64,000 nt of DNA from Roseobacter sp. (GTDB lineage: Bacteria > Pseudomonadota > Alphaproteobacteria > Rhodobacterales > Rhodobacteraceae), in contig JAGXGZ010000076.1 in assembly GCA_024636495.1 (NCBI GenBank), forward strand, positions 62,001 to 126,000, read 5' to 3'. Made by a program: the position numbers and the translations under genes. A model generated the notes under the pieces. That model had not been told where the DNA came from. It was given only the letters and a program-made list of their open reading frames with translations, and ran no database searches. Below, piece after piece: positions 56,258-64,000 of the stretch; position 1 is the first letter of the stretch; each line of letters begins with the position of its first letter.

Positions 56258-56276
56258 AAATATCCTCGCCGAAGGC
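56245..56276 (-). repeat. Dispersed repeat, type 1, overlapping the end of the dehydrogenase gene
   Basis: TTCTCTGGCTTAAAAATATC followed by CTCGCCGAAGGC. It differs from the consensus by the loss of two bases, which places TAA in frame as the stop codon of the upstream gene. Confidence 0.7.
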
Positions 56277-56329
56277 TCCTGCCTTGCCGCGCCCACGTCC
56301 CTCGCTTATCAAGGCACGAAGGGGAAGTT

Positions 56330-57115
56330 ATGCGCATTCTGATTACGAACGATGACGGTATCCACGCACCGGGCCTCAAAACGCTCCATGCCATCGCAAG
56401 CCAGATTGCAGGACCTGACGGCGATGTTTGGACTGTCGCGCCCGCCTATGAGCAATCAGGCGTTGGACATTGTATCAGCTACACCACGCCGATGATGATC
56501 GAACACATCGGCAAGCATCGCTATTCCGTCGAAGGCAGCCCAGCCGATTGCGTGTTGGCGGCACTGCACGACTCGATGAAAGACTGCCCGCCTGATCTGG
56601 TGCTATCGGGCGTGAACCGGGGCAACAACGCGGCTGAAAACGCTCTTTACTCCGGCACCATCGGCGGCGCGCTTGAAGCCGCTTTGCAAGGGGTGCCCGC
56701 CATCGCGATGTCGCAATATTACGGCCCTGCCAACCGCGATCTGGACGATCCGTTCGAAGGTGCCGCCCATCACGGTGCAGATGTCGTGCGCCGAATTCTG
56801 GGTGCAAGCCCTGCACACACGACCGGCTACCGTCTGTTTTATAACGTGAATTTCCCCCCCGTTGCGGCAGCCGACGTGAAAGGCATTCGTCTGGCCCCCC
56901 AAGGTATCCGCGAAGGTACCGGGTTTTCAACCACGCCGCATGTCTCGCCATCGGGGCGACGCTTTTTGTGGATCCAAGGTGCCGACCAGCAGATACCGAC
57001 AGCACCTGAAACGGATGCCGCGATGAACCTTGAGGGGTTTATCACCGTGACACCGATGCGCGCTGATTTGACCGACTACGACAGTTTTGCCGCCCTCAAA
57101 GCCATCAACACATGA
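56330..57115 (+). CDS. surE: 5'/3'-nucleotidase SurE
   Basis: Metal-dependent phosphatase of nucleoside monophosphates, a survival protein. The 261-residue protein begins [15 protein letters not shown], carrying the metal-binding aspartates D8 and D9, and has [20 protein letters not shown] with further ligands. Stop and start overlap pcm by four bases, as in the surE-pcm-nlpD order of enterobacteria. Confidence 0.96.
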   Translation: MRILITNDDGIHAPGLKTLHAIASQIAGPDGDVWTVAPAYEQSGVGHCISYTTPMMIEHIGKHRYSVEGSPADCVLAALHDSMKDCPPDLVLSGVNRGNNAAENALYSGTIGGALEAALQGVPAIAMSQYYGPANRDLDDPFEGAAHHGADVVRRILGASPAHTTGYRLFYNVNFPPVAAADVKGIRLAPQGIREGTGFSTTPHVSPSGRRFLWIQGADQQIPTAPETDAAMNLEGFITVTPMRADLTDYDSFAALKAINT

Positions 57116-57771
57116 ACGACGACGAGGACATCTCTGTCGCGGAACGCAAGATGCAGTTTCTGTACGCACTGCGTTCAAAAGGCGTGACGGAAGCGCGTAT
57201 TCTGAACGCGATGGAACAGATTGACCGTGGTCCCTTCATTCGCGGCTTGTTTGCGGCCCGCGCTTACGAGGACATGCCCCTGCCCATCGCCTGCGGTCAA
57301 ACCATCAGCCAGCCCTCTGTCGTGGCCCTTATGACCCAAGCGCTTGAAGTAACCCCGCGCGATAAGGTGCTCGAGATCGGCACAGGATCGGGCTATCAGG
57401 CCGCGATCCTCAGCAAGCTTGCGCGCCGTGTGTATACCATCGATAGACACCGCAGGCTGGTGCAGGAAGCCCGCGAGATTTTTGACGCGATGGATCTGAC
57501 CAACATCACAGCCATCACAGCAGACGGCAGTTTCGGTCTGCCCGAACAGGCCCCCTTTGACCGGATCATCGTGACCGCAGCCGCCGAAGACCCGCCCGGG
57601 CCATTGGTTGCCCAGCTTAAGGTCGGTGGCATTATGGTGGTTCCTGTCGGTCAATCAGACGCCGTACAACACCTGATCCGCGTCCGAAAAACTGAAACCG
57701 GCCTTGAATATGACGAACTGCGCAAGGTGCGCTTTGTTCCGTTGCTTGAAGGATTGGGCAAAGACAGCTAA
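57112..57771 (+). CDS. pcm: Protein-L-isoaspartate O-methyltransferase
   Basis: Methylates damaged isoaspartyl residues in proteins to allow repair. The 219-residue protein has the SAM-binding [15 protein letters not shown], the conserved [18 protein letters not shown], and the post-motif [14 protein letters not shown]. It starts inside the last codon of surE. The nlpD-like gene follows after 77 bases. Confidence 0.95.
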   Translation: MNDDEDISVAERKMQFLYALRSKGVTEARILNAMEQIDRGPFIRGLFAARAYEDMPLPIACGQTISQPSVVALMTQALEVTPRDKVLEIGTGSGYQAAILSKLARRVYTIDRHRRLVQEAREIFDAMDLTNITAITADGSFGLPEQAPFDRIIVTAAAEDPPGPLVAQLKVGGIMVVPVGQSDAVQHLIRVRKTETGLEYDELRKVRFVPLLEGLGKDS

Positions 57772-57848
57772 ATGCTGTATAGGCAAGGTAACTCCAGACC
57801 ACATGGAGGCCTAACACCAACGGCGTCACGAGACATGAGGACAAGCAG

Positions 57849-59096
57849 ATGATCCACCCTTTGGCGACCCGGACCCTCAGACTGACGGTTCTGGCAGGCG
57901 GCAGTGCATTGTTTCTTGCAGCTTGCGAAAGACCGCTCGATTATGATCTTCGCGGCACTTTTGGCGACGGGTTCAGCACCGCAGAAGCAGCCACAGGGCC
58001 GCTTGCGAACCGGCCCGCGCCTGACAATCGGGGTGTTATTTCCTATCCTAACTATCAGGTGGTCGTCGCTCGGCGGGGTGACACGCTGACCGATGTGGCA
58101 AATCGCGTCGGTACCGACGTGAACAGCCTGTCGCGGTACAATGGCATCGACCCCACCGTTCCCCTGCGCAAAGGCGAGATTATCGCGCTGCAAGACCGGG
58201 TGTCCGAACCATCGCCGGCAACAGGCGCATCAGGCACCGGCCCTATCACAACCCAAGCCGTCGATATCCAGACGCTTGCAGGCGGTGCGATCAATCGCGC
58301 GCCGGCGTCATCGGGCGTGCAAACGGCCGCCTTGCCGCCAGCGCAAACCGCCACACGCGAAAATCCGCTTAAGCAAACCGGCCGCGAACCGATCCGCCAC
58401 AAGGTTGAACGGGGCGAAACCGCCTATACCATCGCGCGTCTTTACGCCGTCCCCGTGGCCACCTTGGCTGAATGGAATGGCTTGGGCGCAGATTTCTCGG
58501 TCCGCGAAGGGCAGTTTTTGCTGATCCCCGTTCCGCAACAGGCAGCACCGCAACGCACTGCGGCCCTGCCCTCGACCGCCAGCGCCGCCACCACGCCCCT
58601 GCCCGGTGTCGGATCACCAACGCCAACACCGCCCAGTGCCGCCAAACCGCTGCCCCCGCTTGAACCTGCACCAAAGCCTGCCGCGACACCGCCAGCTGAA
58701 ACCAAACCAGTGGCCGATGTTGGTAAAACGACCAAGCCCGCGTCAGCCGGGCGGATGACACCACCGGTTCAGGGCAGCATTATCCGGGCTTATTCAAAAG
58801 GTAAGAACGAGGGTATCAACATCCAGGGAACCGCCGGTGGCGCTGTAAAAGCAGCCGACAGCGGCACCGTTGCCGCGATCACAAAAAGCGCCGATGGAAT
58901 TCCGATTGTGGTGATCCGCCATCCGGACAATTTGTTGACCGTCTATGCCAATGTTGCCGATGTCAGCGTGAAAAAGGGCGATAGCGTTGCAAAAGGTGCG
59001 CCGATCGCAAAGCTGCGCAGTGGCGATGATGCCTTTGTGCATTTTGAGGTCCGTAACGGGTTCGACAGTGTCGATCCATCGCCCTACCTGAACTAG
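57849..59096 (+). CDS. NlpD-like lipoprotein with two LysM domains and a degenerate M23 domain
   Basis: A 415-residue envelope protein predicted to activate cell-wall amidases. It has a lipobox LAAC with lipidated C26, two LysM motifs (about 70-115 and 178-222), a Pro/Ala/Thr-rich linker (about 230-295), and a C-terminal M23 fold. The zinc ligands of active M23 peptidases are lost: the HxGxD site reads NEGIN, the YAHL site reads YANV, and the final site reads FVHFEVR. This matches catalytically inactive NlpD/EnvC factors. Its place after surE-pcm agrees with nlpD in other Proteobacteria. Confidence 0.9.
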   Translation: MIHPLATRTLRLTVLAGGSALFLAACERPLDYDLRGTFGDGFSTAEAATGPLANRPAPDNRGVISYPNYQVVVARRGDTLTDVANRVGTDVNSLSRYNGIDPTVPLRKGEIIALQDRVSEPSPATGASGTGPITTQAVDIQTLAGGAINRAPASSGVQTAALPPAQTATRENPLKQTGREPIRHKVERGETAYTIARLYAVPVATLAEWNGLGADFSVREGQFLLIPVPQQAAPQRTAALPSTASAATTPLPGVGSPTPTPPSAAKPLPPLEPAPKPAATPPAETKPVADVGKTTKPASAGRMTPPVQGSIIRAYSKGKNEGINIQGTAGGAVKAADSGTVAAITKSADGIPIVVIRHPDNLLTVYANVADVSVKKGDSVAKGAPIAKLRSGDDAFVHFEVRNGFDSVDPSPYLN

Positions 59097-59107
59097 GCTA
59101 ACCCTAA

Positions 59108-59148
59108 GCGGGGCGTGCCGCCTAAAGCGAAACGCCTTTGCGCCCCGC
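59108..59148. repeat. Inverted repeat at the convergent nlpD-like/DUF815 junction
   Basis: GCGGGGCG and CGCCCCGC are perfect complements 25 bases apart. The right arm lies inside the last codons of the minus-strand DUF815 gene. It may act as a bidirectional transcription stop. Confidence 0.35.
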
Positions 59149-59961
59149 AAGATCTACAAAATACTGCCAAGCAACACGGCCCGAGCGCGACCCACGCGTG
59201 GCCTGCCATTCGATTGCTTCAGCATAAAGCGTATCAGGGTCGATATCGACACCGTGCGCTTCGCAATAGCCACGGATCATCTCTAGGTATTGGGGCTGGT
59301 CGCAGGGGTGAAAGCCCAGCCACAACCCGAACCTGTCCGACAGCGATACCTTTTCCTCGACTGCCTCGGCTGGATTGATCGCAGAGCCACGTTCATTTTC
59401 AATCATGTCGCGGGGCATCAGATGGCGGCGGTTCGATGTCGCGTAAAGCACGACATTGTCCGGCCGCCCTTCGATCCCGCCATCCAGTACCGCCTTGAGC
59501 GACTTGTACTGTGCATCATCATGGCCAAAGCTTAGATCGTCACAAAACAATATAAACCGATGTGGGGCATCACGCAAAAGCGCCAGCAACCGGCCAACCG
59601 ATGGCAGATCCTCGCGCTGAAGCTCGACAATGCGCAAAGCGCTGTGCGTCGCTTGAACATGGGCATGTACCGCCTTGACAAGGCTGGATTTTCCCATCCC
59701 CCGCGCGCCCCAAAGCAGCGCGTTGTTTGCAGGCAGGCCAGCGGCAAACTGTGCAGTATTGGCCAGCAGCGTATCACGCGCCCTATCGACCCCAACAAGC
59801 AGATCCAGATCGACTTTGCTGACCTTTGACACTGGCACCAGATGATCCGGCGCGGTCTGCCACACGAAAGCCCCCGCCGCTTCAAAGTCAGGGGCCTTTA
59901 GCGGCGCAGGAGACATCCTCTCGAGCGCCGCCGCAATGCGGTCCATCGGATCGTCGATCAC
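59122..59961 (-). CDS. DUF815 family ATP-binding protein
   Basis: A 279-residue AAA-type ATPase of the DUF815 group; its function is unknown. Walker A is [17 protein letters not shown] near residue 83-99, and the Walker B-like region is [16 protein letters not shown]. The C-terminal third carries [18 protein letters not shown]. It overlaps tatC by four bases and is probably transcribed with the Tat genes, an arrangement that need not mean a shared function. Confidence 0.87.
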   Translation of the reverse strand: MIDDPMDRIAAALERMSPAPLKAPDFEAAGAFVWQTAPDHLVPVSKVSKVDLDLLVGVDRARDTLLANTAQFAAGLPANNALLWGARGMGKSSLVKAVHAHVQATHSALRIVELQREDLPSVGRLLALLRDAPHRFILFCDDLSFGHDDAQYKSLKAVLDGGIEGRPDNVVLYATSNRRHLMPRDMIENERGSAINPAEAVEEKVSLSDRFGLWLGFHPCDQPQYLEMIRGYCEAHGVDIDPDTLYAEAIEWQATRGSRSGRVAWQYFVDLAGRKGVSL

Positions 59962-60836
59962 TTTTGGTCGTCCCCGTCGAATTCATCCATCATCGGGTCA
60001 TGGTATTCGTCGTCATAATACCCTTCGGCGCGCAGCTTTTCTTCGCGTTTACGCTCGACCCGGCGGACCAGAAAGATCGAAATCTCGTAAAGCCCGTAAA
60101 CCACCACAAACAAGATCACTTGCGTGATCACGTCCGGCGGCGTTACCAGCGCTGCAAGAATCAAAATGGCGACAACCGCATATTTACGAACGTTACCCAG
60201 ACCTTCGGCAGTAACCAGTCCGGCCTTGCCCATCAGCGTCAACAGCACAGGCAGTTGAAAACACAGACCAAATGCCACGATGAATTTGATCGTGAGGCTT
60301 AGATATTCCTGAGCAGAACCCTGAAAAGCAATCGCCGCAATGCCACCACCTTCAACGCCTCCCTCGCCCACAAGTGATCCCGCCTGCTGGAACCCAAGGA
60401 AAAAGTCGAATGCCAAAGGCGTAACAACATAAAATGCGAAGGACGCGCCAAGAAAGAACATGAGAGGGCTGGAAATCAAAAACGGCAGGAACGCGCCTTT
60501 TTCGTTTTTATAAAGCCCCGGTGCCACAAACCGCCAAAGTTGATAGCTGATATAAGGAAAGCCCAATACCAGCCCACCCAAAAGCGAGATCGAGATCGCG
60601 ACAAAGAAACCTTCCTGAAGCTTGATCAGAATCAACCCGCAATCAGACTGCCCGCGCTCGGCCATCGCCGAACACAAAGGGTGGGTCAGAAAATTGAAGA
60701 TCGGGTTCCACACGGTAAAGCAGATGATCATCCCGATGATAAACGCGATCACCGAATGGATCAGCCGCGTGCGCAACTCGGCCAGATGCTCGATCAGCGG
60801 CGCGGCACTGTCGTCAATATCGTCAGAAGAACTCAT
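59958..60836 (-). CDS. tatC: Sec-independent protein translocase subunit TatC
   Basis: Core membrane receptor of the twin-arginine export pathway, recognising RR signal peptides with TatB. The 292-residue protein has six membrane helices, the N-terminal [12 protein letters not shown] motif and [17 protein letters not shown]. It is longer than E. coli TatC (258) because of a glycine-rich periplasmic insertion ([18 protein letters not shown]) and an acidic tail. It overlaps tatB and DUF815 by four bases each. Confidence 0.96.
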   Translation of the reverse strand: MSSSDDIDDSAAPLIEHLAELRTRLIHSVIAFIIGMIICFTVWNPIFNFLTHPLCSAMAERGQSDCGLILIKLQEGFFVAISISLLGGLVLGFPYISYQLWRFVAPGLYKNEKGAFLPFLISSPLMFFLGASFAFYVVTPLAFDFFLGFQQAGSLVGEGGVEGGGIAAIAFQGSAQEYLSLTIKFIVAFGLCFQLPVLLTLMGKAGLVTAEGLGNVRKYAVVAILILAALVTPPDVITQVILFVVVYGLYEISIFLVRRVERKREEKLRAEGYYDDEYHDPMMDEFDGDDQK

Positions 60837-61450
60837 GATTCACTCTTTTTCGCCGCGGGTTTTCTGGCAGAGGGCTTTGCATCCGCAGGTTTCTTGGCTG
60901 CTGGCTTTGCCGTTGCTGTTTTGGCGGCAGCAGCCGTCTTGGCTGGCGCTTTCTTTGCCGCCGCAGGTTTTGCCGCCGCAGGTTTTTTGGCAGGCGTAGC
61001 TTTCGCAGGCGCTTTCGCCGGTTTGGCCACTTCGATATCGGCGGCAGCCAACGCTTCTGCTGCTTCACGCTGCTTGCGCTCGGCAATGGTGCGGTCGCGA
61101 ACAGCCTGCATCTTCTTGGCGTCCTCGGCCCGCTTTGCCGCCAGCTTTCCGGTTTCGCTGTTGGGGTCAATATTGGTCAGCGACTTGGTGGCTGACTTGA
61201 CCTCGTTCATGGCAGTGCCAAGCGGGTTGGTCGCCGCCTTTAGCGACTTGTTCAAGCCCGATGACATTTCGCGCATGCCCGTATCGTCGGCTGCGTCATT
61301 CATCGCGGTGCTGAACTCGCGTGCCATGCCCTTGGCTTTGCCCACGAACTGCCCAACCTTGCGAAACAAGACAGGAAGGTCCTTGGGCCCCACCACGATC
61401 AGGGCAACGACACCAACGACCAATAACTCGGACCACCCCATATCAAACAT
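60833..61450 (-). CDS. tatB: Sec-independent protein translocase subunit TatB
   Basis: Tat receptor partner. The 205-residue protein starts with the membrane hairpin [20 protein letters not shown] and an amphipathic helix ([15 protein letters not shown]). The last 70 or so residues are an unusual lysine/alanine/proline-rich tail (repeats of [16 protein letters not shown] type), resembling histone H1-like tails and highly basic. The tail is likely disordered. It lies six bases after tatA and overlaps tatC. Confidence 0.92.
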   Translation of the reverse strand: MFDMGWSELLVVGVVALIVVGPKDLPVLFRKVGQFVGKAKGMAREFSTAMNDAADDTGMREMSSGLNKSLKAATNPLGTAMNEVKSATKSLTNIDPNSETGKLAAKRAEDAKKMQAVRDRTIAERKQREAAEALAAADIEVAKPAKAPAKATPAKKPAAAKPAAAKKAPAKTAAAAKTATAKPAAKKPADAKPSARKPAAKKSES

Positions 61451-61456
61451 AAAAGG

Positions 61457-61693
61457 TTATACCTTGTCCTTGTCAGTCTTGATTTCTGTCACGACAGCCG
61501 AAGTATCGGACAGCTCGGCAGTGTCATCCGTACCATTTTTGACGTCGTCCTCGCCTTCGCTGATACCCTTTTTGAAGCTGGTGATGCCCTTGCCGACTTC
61601 ACCCATCAGGCTGGAAATCTTACCACGCCCAAACAGCACCAACACAACAACAGCGATCAACAGAAGGCCTGGAAGGCCGATATTATTCAACAT
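61457..61693 (-). CDS. tatA: Sec-independent protein translocase subunit TatA
   Basis: Pore-forming component of the Tat system. The 78-residue protein has a membrane helix ([17 protein letters not shown]), the hinge [13 protein letters not shown] and an acidic tail. I chose the ATG at 61693 (MLNNIG) because GTGGAG lies at the proper distance; another ATG six codons earlier has no good site. The promoter of the tatABC-DUF815 run must lie in the gap to 61904. Confidence 0.93.
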   Translation of the reverse strand: MLNNIGLPGLLLIAVVVLVLFGRGKISSLMGEVGKGITSFKKGISEGEDDVKNGTDDTAELSDTSAVVTEIKTDKDKV

Positions 61694-61847
61694 AAGTTTC
61701 TCCACATCCAAAGCTTACAGACGCATGGCGCGCGTCCAATTCCGGCTTTGTCTATGCGCAACCCATCAGACCTTGAAGGGAAAACGACCCCGCAACCGTC
61801 TGTCGATAGCATGTTTAAGTCGCGTCAAAGGACATCCACGTTGCTAC

Positions 61848-61885
61848 TGACAGCTTTTTGGCACTAGCCTTGCGCCTCTCTGTCA
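61848..61885. promoter_or_regulatory. Inverted repeat between tatA and the WYL regulator
   Basis: TGACAG and CTGTCA are perfect complements 26 bases apart, ending 19 bases before the regulator start. It could be an operator for the regulator; this is inferred from position only. Confidence 0.25.
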
Positions 61886-61904
61886 TTTTTGGCATGTAAG
61901 GCCC

Positions 61905-62543
61905 ATGAATCGCTCGGACCGTCTTTTTGCCCTGCTCAAAACACTTGGGGACCATCAGGTGCACCGGGCAGAAGATCTGGCCTCCACTCAGGCCGTCTCT
62001 TTGCGCACGCTTTACCGCGACATCTGGCGGCTGCAATCATCTGGCGTGCCCGTTGCAGGCACGCGTGGCACCGGGTACCGCTTGGCCCGCGCAACGCTGT
62101 TGCCGCCCCTGACACTGACCGACCCCGAAGTAGAAGCGTTGCAGCTTGCGCTGGCCATTGTACTGGAAACCACCGATCCCGATCTGAAATCCGCCGCCAC
62201 TTCGCTGGCGGCGAAGATTGACGCGGGCCTGCCCCTTGCGGGATCGGACCCCGCTGCCGACTGGCAACAGATCGAACACCCCTTTGCAAATGCCGCACGC
62301 GGAATGGGGCACTTGCCGATTTTGCGCGCCGCAATCCGGGCGCGCCAAAAGCTGAAAATCACGTATAATGGCTCTGATGCGACCCTGCACAATCTAGTTC
62401 TGCACCCGACCGCCCTGCACCACCAAGCCCGCAGTTGGATTGTGCAAGGCTGGGATGAAACCCAATCAAAAACCACCACCCTGCGCCTTGATCTGATCGA
62501 AAATGCCGATGCTCTGCCCGAGCTTTTTACCCCGAGGCCCTAG
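61905..62543 (+). CDS. WYL domain transcriptional regulator (YafY-like)
   Basis: A 212-residue regulator. The N-terminal winged helix (about 1-60) includes RAEDLASTQAVSLRTLYRDI and RGTGYRL; the WYL domain (about 130-205) includes ARQKLKITYNG, LHPTALHHQARSWIVQGWD, with the WYL tripeptide replaced by WIV. WYL proteins bind nucleic acid or nucleotide ligands and often control stress or defence genes. Its target is unknown; it is divergent from tatA. Confidence 0.88.
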   Translation: MNRSDRLFALLKTLGDHQVHRAEDLASTQAVSLRTLYRDIWRLQSSGVPVAGTRGTGYRLARATLLPPLTLTDPEVEALQLALAIVLETTDPDLKSAATSLAAKIDAGLPLAGSDPAADWQQIEHPFANAARGMGHLPILRAAIRARQKLKITYNGSDATLHNLVLHPTALHHQARSWIVQGWDETQSKTTTLRLDLIENADALPELFTPRP

Positions 62544-62574
62544 TTCCAAATGGTTCTAAATCCTCGCCGAAGGC
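62544..62574 (-). repeat. Dispersed intergenic repeat, type 2
   Basis: GTTCCAAATGGTTCTAAATC followed by CTCGCCGAAGGC, the inverse of the copy at 5049. It lies directly after the WYL gene, at a convergent gene junction. Confidence 0.7.
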
Positions 62575-62586
62575 CTAAAATCTCTT

Positions 62587-62949
62587 TTAACGCGCTTCCC
62601 GCAAACGCCAGCCATCCTGGCGCGGCAAAAACGCTTCCACACTGGCCTGCGCAATCACAATCACCTCGTCACCGCTCGGCACATTCAGCCCGCCAAACAC
62701 TGCGCGCACCTGCGCGCGTCCGCGCGGCAGCTTGGCTACAAGTGCGTAGATATCGACCTTCTCGGGCTCTTGAACGGCCACTGTCACCTGCACGCGCATC
62801 GCATCATGGGGCAGCCCTAAAACGCCAAACAGTGGCAGCGATGAATGGCGCAACGCATCCTCGATCGCGCGGGCGCAGGCTTTGGTATAGTCCATACCGT
62901 GCAGGTCATTGCCCATTCCCATCTCGATGATGATCCGTTGTTCAGTCAT
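62587..62949 (-). CDS. Lin0512 family protein (second copy)
   Basis: A 120-residue small cytoplasmic protein of the Lin0512 family, whose function is unknown. It begins MTEQRIIIEMGMGNDLHGMD and shares the family core DYTKACARAIEDALRHSSLP with its upstream neighbour. ATG 62949 overlaps the end of the first copy by eight bases, so the two are coupled. The pairs YTxAxxRAIxDAL and a valine-rich strand near residue 60 (VQVTVAVQEPEKVD) are seen in both. Confidence 0.82.
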   Translation of the reverse strand: MTEQRIIIEMGMGNDLHGMDYTKACARAIEDALRHSSLPLFGVLGLPHDAMRVQVTVAVQEPEKVDIYALVAKLPRGRAQVRAVFGGLNVPSGDEVIVIAQASVEAFLPRQDGWRLREAR

Positions 62950-63292
62950 TGGCGCGCTCCATATCAAAGGCGATAGACAGCGCTACATTGGCCATGATCG
63001 TTGGATTGCCCTCGCCTTCCGGGCGCGCCACGTCCAAGCCGCCGCGCTGCACATTCACTGTCACATCGCCATAAGGGAAAACAGCACGCAGCACCCCCAC
63101 ATCAACCGCGTCCGGCTGCTGCACGCCGACATCCAATGTGATCAGCATCGCCGACTTATCAAAGCCAAAAAGCTCGGCCAGATTGATCGAGTTATGCCAC
63201 AGCGCATCACGCACGGCGCGCTCGGCAGCCTGCGTATAATCCCCGCGACGCAAGGAAGACCCCATACCGAATTCCACCATCAACGTCTTCAT
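62942..63292 (-). CDS. Lin0512 family protein (first copy)
   Basis: A 116-residue relative of the downstream protein, with MVEFGMGSSLRRGDYTQAAE, RAVRDALWHNSIN and LDVGVQQPDAVD. The pair is probably an ancient tandem duplication forming a heteromeric ring or complex, though that is inference. It follows the ABC ATPase gene by 12 bases on the same strand, suggesting transcription with the transporter. Confidence 0.82.
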   Translation of the reverse strand: MKTLMVEFGMGSSLRRGDYTQAAERAVRDALWHNSINLAELFGFDKSAMLITLDVGVQQPDAVDVGVLRAVFPYGDVTVNVQRGGLDVARPEGEGNPTIMANVALSIAFDMERAND

Positions 63293-63304
63293 ATCAAACC
63301 CTCT

Positions 63305-64000
63305 TCAGGTGGTGGGAAAAACAAAACAGCGATCCCGCCGGATCGTCAGCCACATGACCGCGCCGGGCTGGGGCAAAAACACATTGGGCACAGTGGCGCG
63401 CAGACTGCTACCGTCGTGATCCATGACGAATTCCACAAGGCTTTCGTTGCCCATGAACCGCGCCCGCGCCACCACGGCCCGCGCAGCCGTACCGTCTGTG
63501 GCTGTGGGCAAGGGCCCCTTGCCGTTCCGGTCAAAATCAATCCGCACATGCTGCGGGCGAAACACGATATCGACCTCTGTGCCATCAGGCACACCGGGGG
63601 CCAGAAACCGCCCGAACGGCGTGTGCGCCAACGCACCTGATACTTCGGCCCGCAGTACGTTGGCATCCGAGAAAAACGCGACCGACGCCCTGTCGATGGG
63701 GCGGGTATAGACGTTGTAGGGCGCACCTTGCTGGACGATCTTGCCATCGCGCATAAGCGCTATCTCGTCGGCCATGCGCATCGCTTCTTCCGGCTCGTGC
63801 GTAACCAGCAAGACGGCAGTGCCCTCTTCTTTCAGGATGCCCAGCGTCTCGTCGCGGATGTCATCGCGCAGCCGGTTATCAAGGCCCGAAAACGGCTCGT
63901 CCATCAGCATGATCTTGGGGCGCGGCGCCAGTGCGCGTGCCAGCGCCACCCGCTGTTGTTCGCCACCCGACAGCTGATGAGGATATCCGTCGATAAAACG
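63305..64000 (-). CDS. ABC transporter ATP-binding protein, ferric iron/polyamine type (3' part)
   Basis: The C-terminal 231 residues of an ABC ATPase; the 5' part lies beyond the right edge. Visible are the signature LSGGEQQRVALARALA, Walker B KIMLMDEPFSGLD, the H loop in LLVTHEPEEAMRM and a C-terminal TOBE-type domain (FRPQHVRIDFDRNG). The overall form fits FbpC/PotA-like importers for ferric iron or polyamines. GTG 63949 would be an internal codon, not a start. Two Lin0512 genes follow. Confidence 0.9.
   Translation of the reverse strand, partial: RFIDGYPHQLSGGEQQRVALARALAPRPKIMLMDEPFSGLDNRLRDDIRDETLGILKEEGTAVLLVTHEPEEAMRMADEIALMRDGKIVQQGAPYNVYTRPIDRASVAFFSDANVLRAEVSGALAHTPFGRFLAPGVPDGTEVDIVFRPQHVRIDFDRNGKGPLPTATDGTAARAVVARARFMGNESLVEFVMDHDGSSLRATVPNVFLPQPGAVMWLTIRRDRCFVFPTT

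Noticed and set aside
60540..61850. 436-codon plus-strand frame across the Tat genes
   Set aside because: It is the mirror of the Ala/Lys-rich TatB tail and TatC; the low-complexity AAGF runs are an artefact of that.
1..64000. CRISPR arrays, insertion sequences, prophage structural genes, rRNA
   Set aside because: No regularly spaced repeats, transposase or integrase motifs, capsid or tail genes, or rRNA signatures were seen; the holin and endolysin are best explained as gene transfer agent lysis genes.

Overview
The window is a 64 kb piece of a bacterial chromosome. Gene content and gene order point to the alphaproteobacterial order Rhodobacterales, most likely the marine Roseobacter group: a B12-dependent ribonucleotide reductase, trpG-trpD-ung-trpC-moaC-moeA-lexA in one tight run, a gene transfer agent lysis cassette, a fused indolepyruvate ferredoxin oxidoreductase, a GAAC-N7-GAAC LexA site, and a dispersed CCTCGCCGAAGGC-type intergenic repeat. 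Nearly all of it is core genome. I see no insertion sequence, integrase, rRNA operon or CRISPR array.

Layout. 1-3.5 kb (minus): 5' end of nrdJ, a long regulatory gap with DnaA-box and NrdR-like sites, tRNA-Pro, a DUF192 protein, a double cold-shock protein and pdxH. 3.7-6.3 kb (plus): fabI, gpt and an aminotransferase broken by a one-base frameshift in a C tract. 6.4-18.7 kb: a PpiD/SurA-like isomerase, trpE, an M14-family deacylase, then (after a minus-strand YibQ-like deacetylase gene) trpG-trpD-ung-trpC-moaC-GIY-YIG nuclease-moeA-lexA, almost all with overlapping starts and stops. 18.7-24.4 kb: comEC (minus), gltX, gltA and a small orphan ORF.

24.4-35.7 kb (minus): a crotonase, ccmH and ccmF, the gene transfer agent holin and endolysin, ccmE, argC, murI, an acyltransferase and iorAB, with a LysR regulator reading away from iorAB. 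36.9-46.3 kb: a candidate small RNA, purL, a VWA/MoxR pair, an uncharacterised 343-aa protein, pyrC, pyrE and dnaB. 46.3-57.8 kb: an alpha/beta hydrolase, a DUF1194 protein, alr, a PqiA-like protein, radA, cvpA, purF, a small unknown protein, an MscS channel, a short-chain dehydrogenase, and surE-pcm. 57.8-64 kb: an nlpD-like factor, DUF815-tatC-tatB-tatA (minus), a WYL regulator, two tandem Lin0512 proteins and the 3' part of an iron-type ABC ATPase gene.

How it fits together. The window carries parts of tryptophan synthesis, molybdopterin synthesis (moaC, moeA), purine and pyrimidine synthesis and salvage (purL, purF, pyrC, pyrE, gpt), cytochrome c maturation (ccmE, ccmF, ccmH), Tat export, envelope building (murI, alr, nlpD, cvpA) and DNA replication/repair (nrdJ, dnaB, lexA, ung, radA). 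The points most worth a second look are the lysis cassette nested inside the ccm genes with an EF-hand-like loop in its endolysin, the two-hairpin small RNA candidate upstream of purL, the frameshifted aminotransferase, the GIY-YIG nuclease inserted in the trp/moa/lexA run, and the dispersed repeat family.
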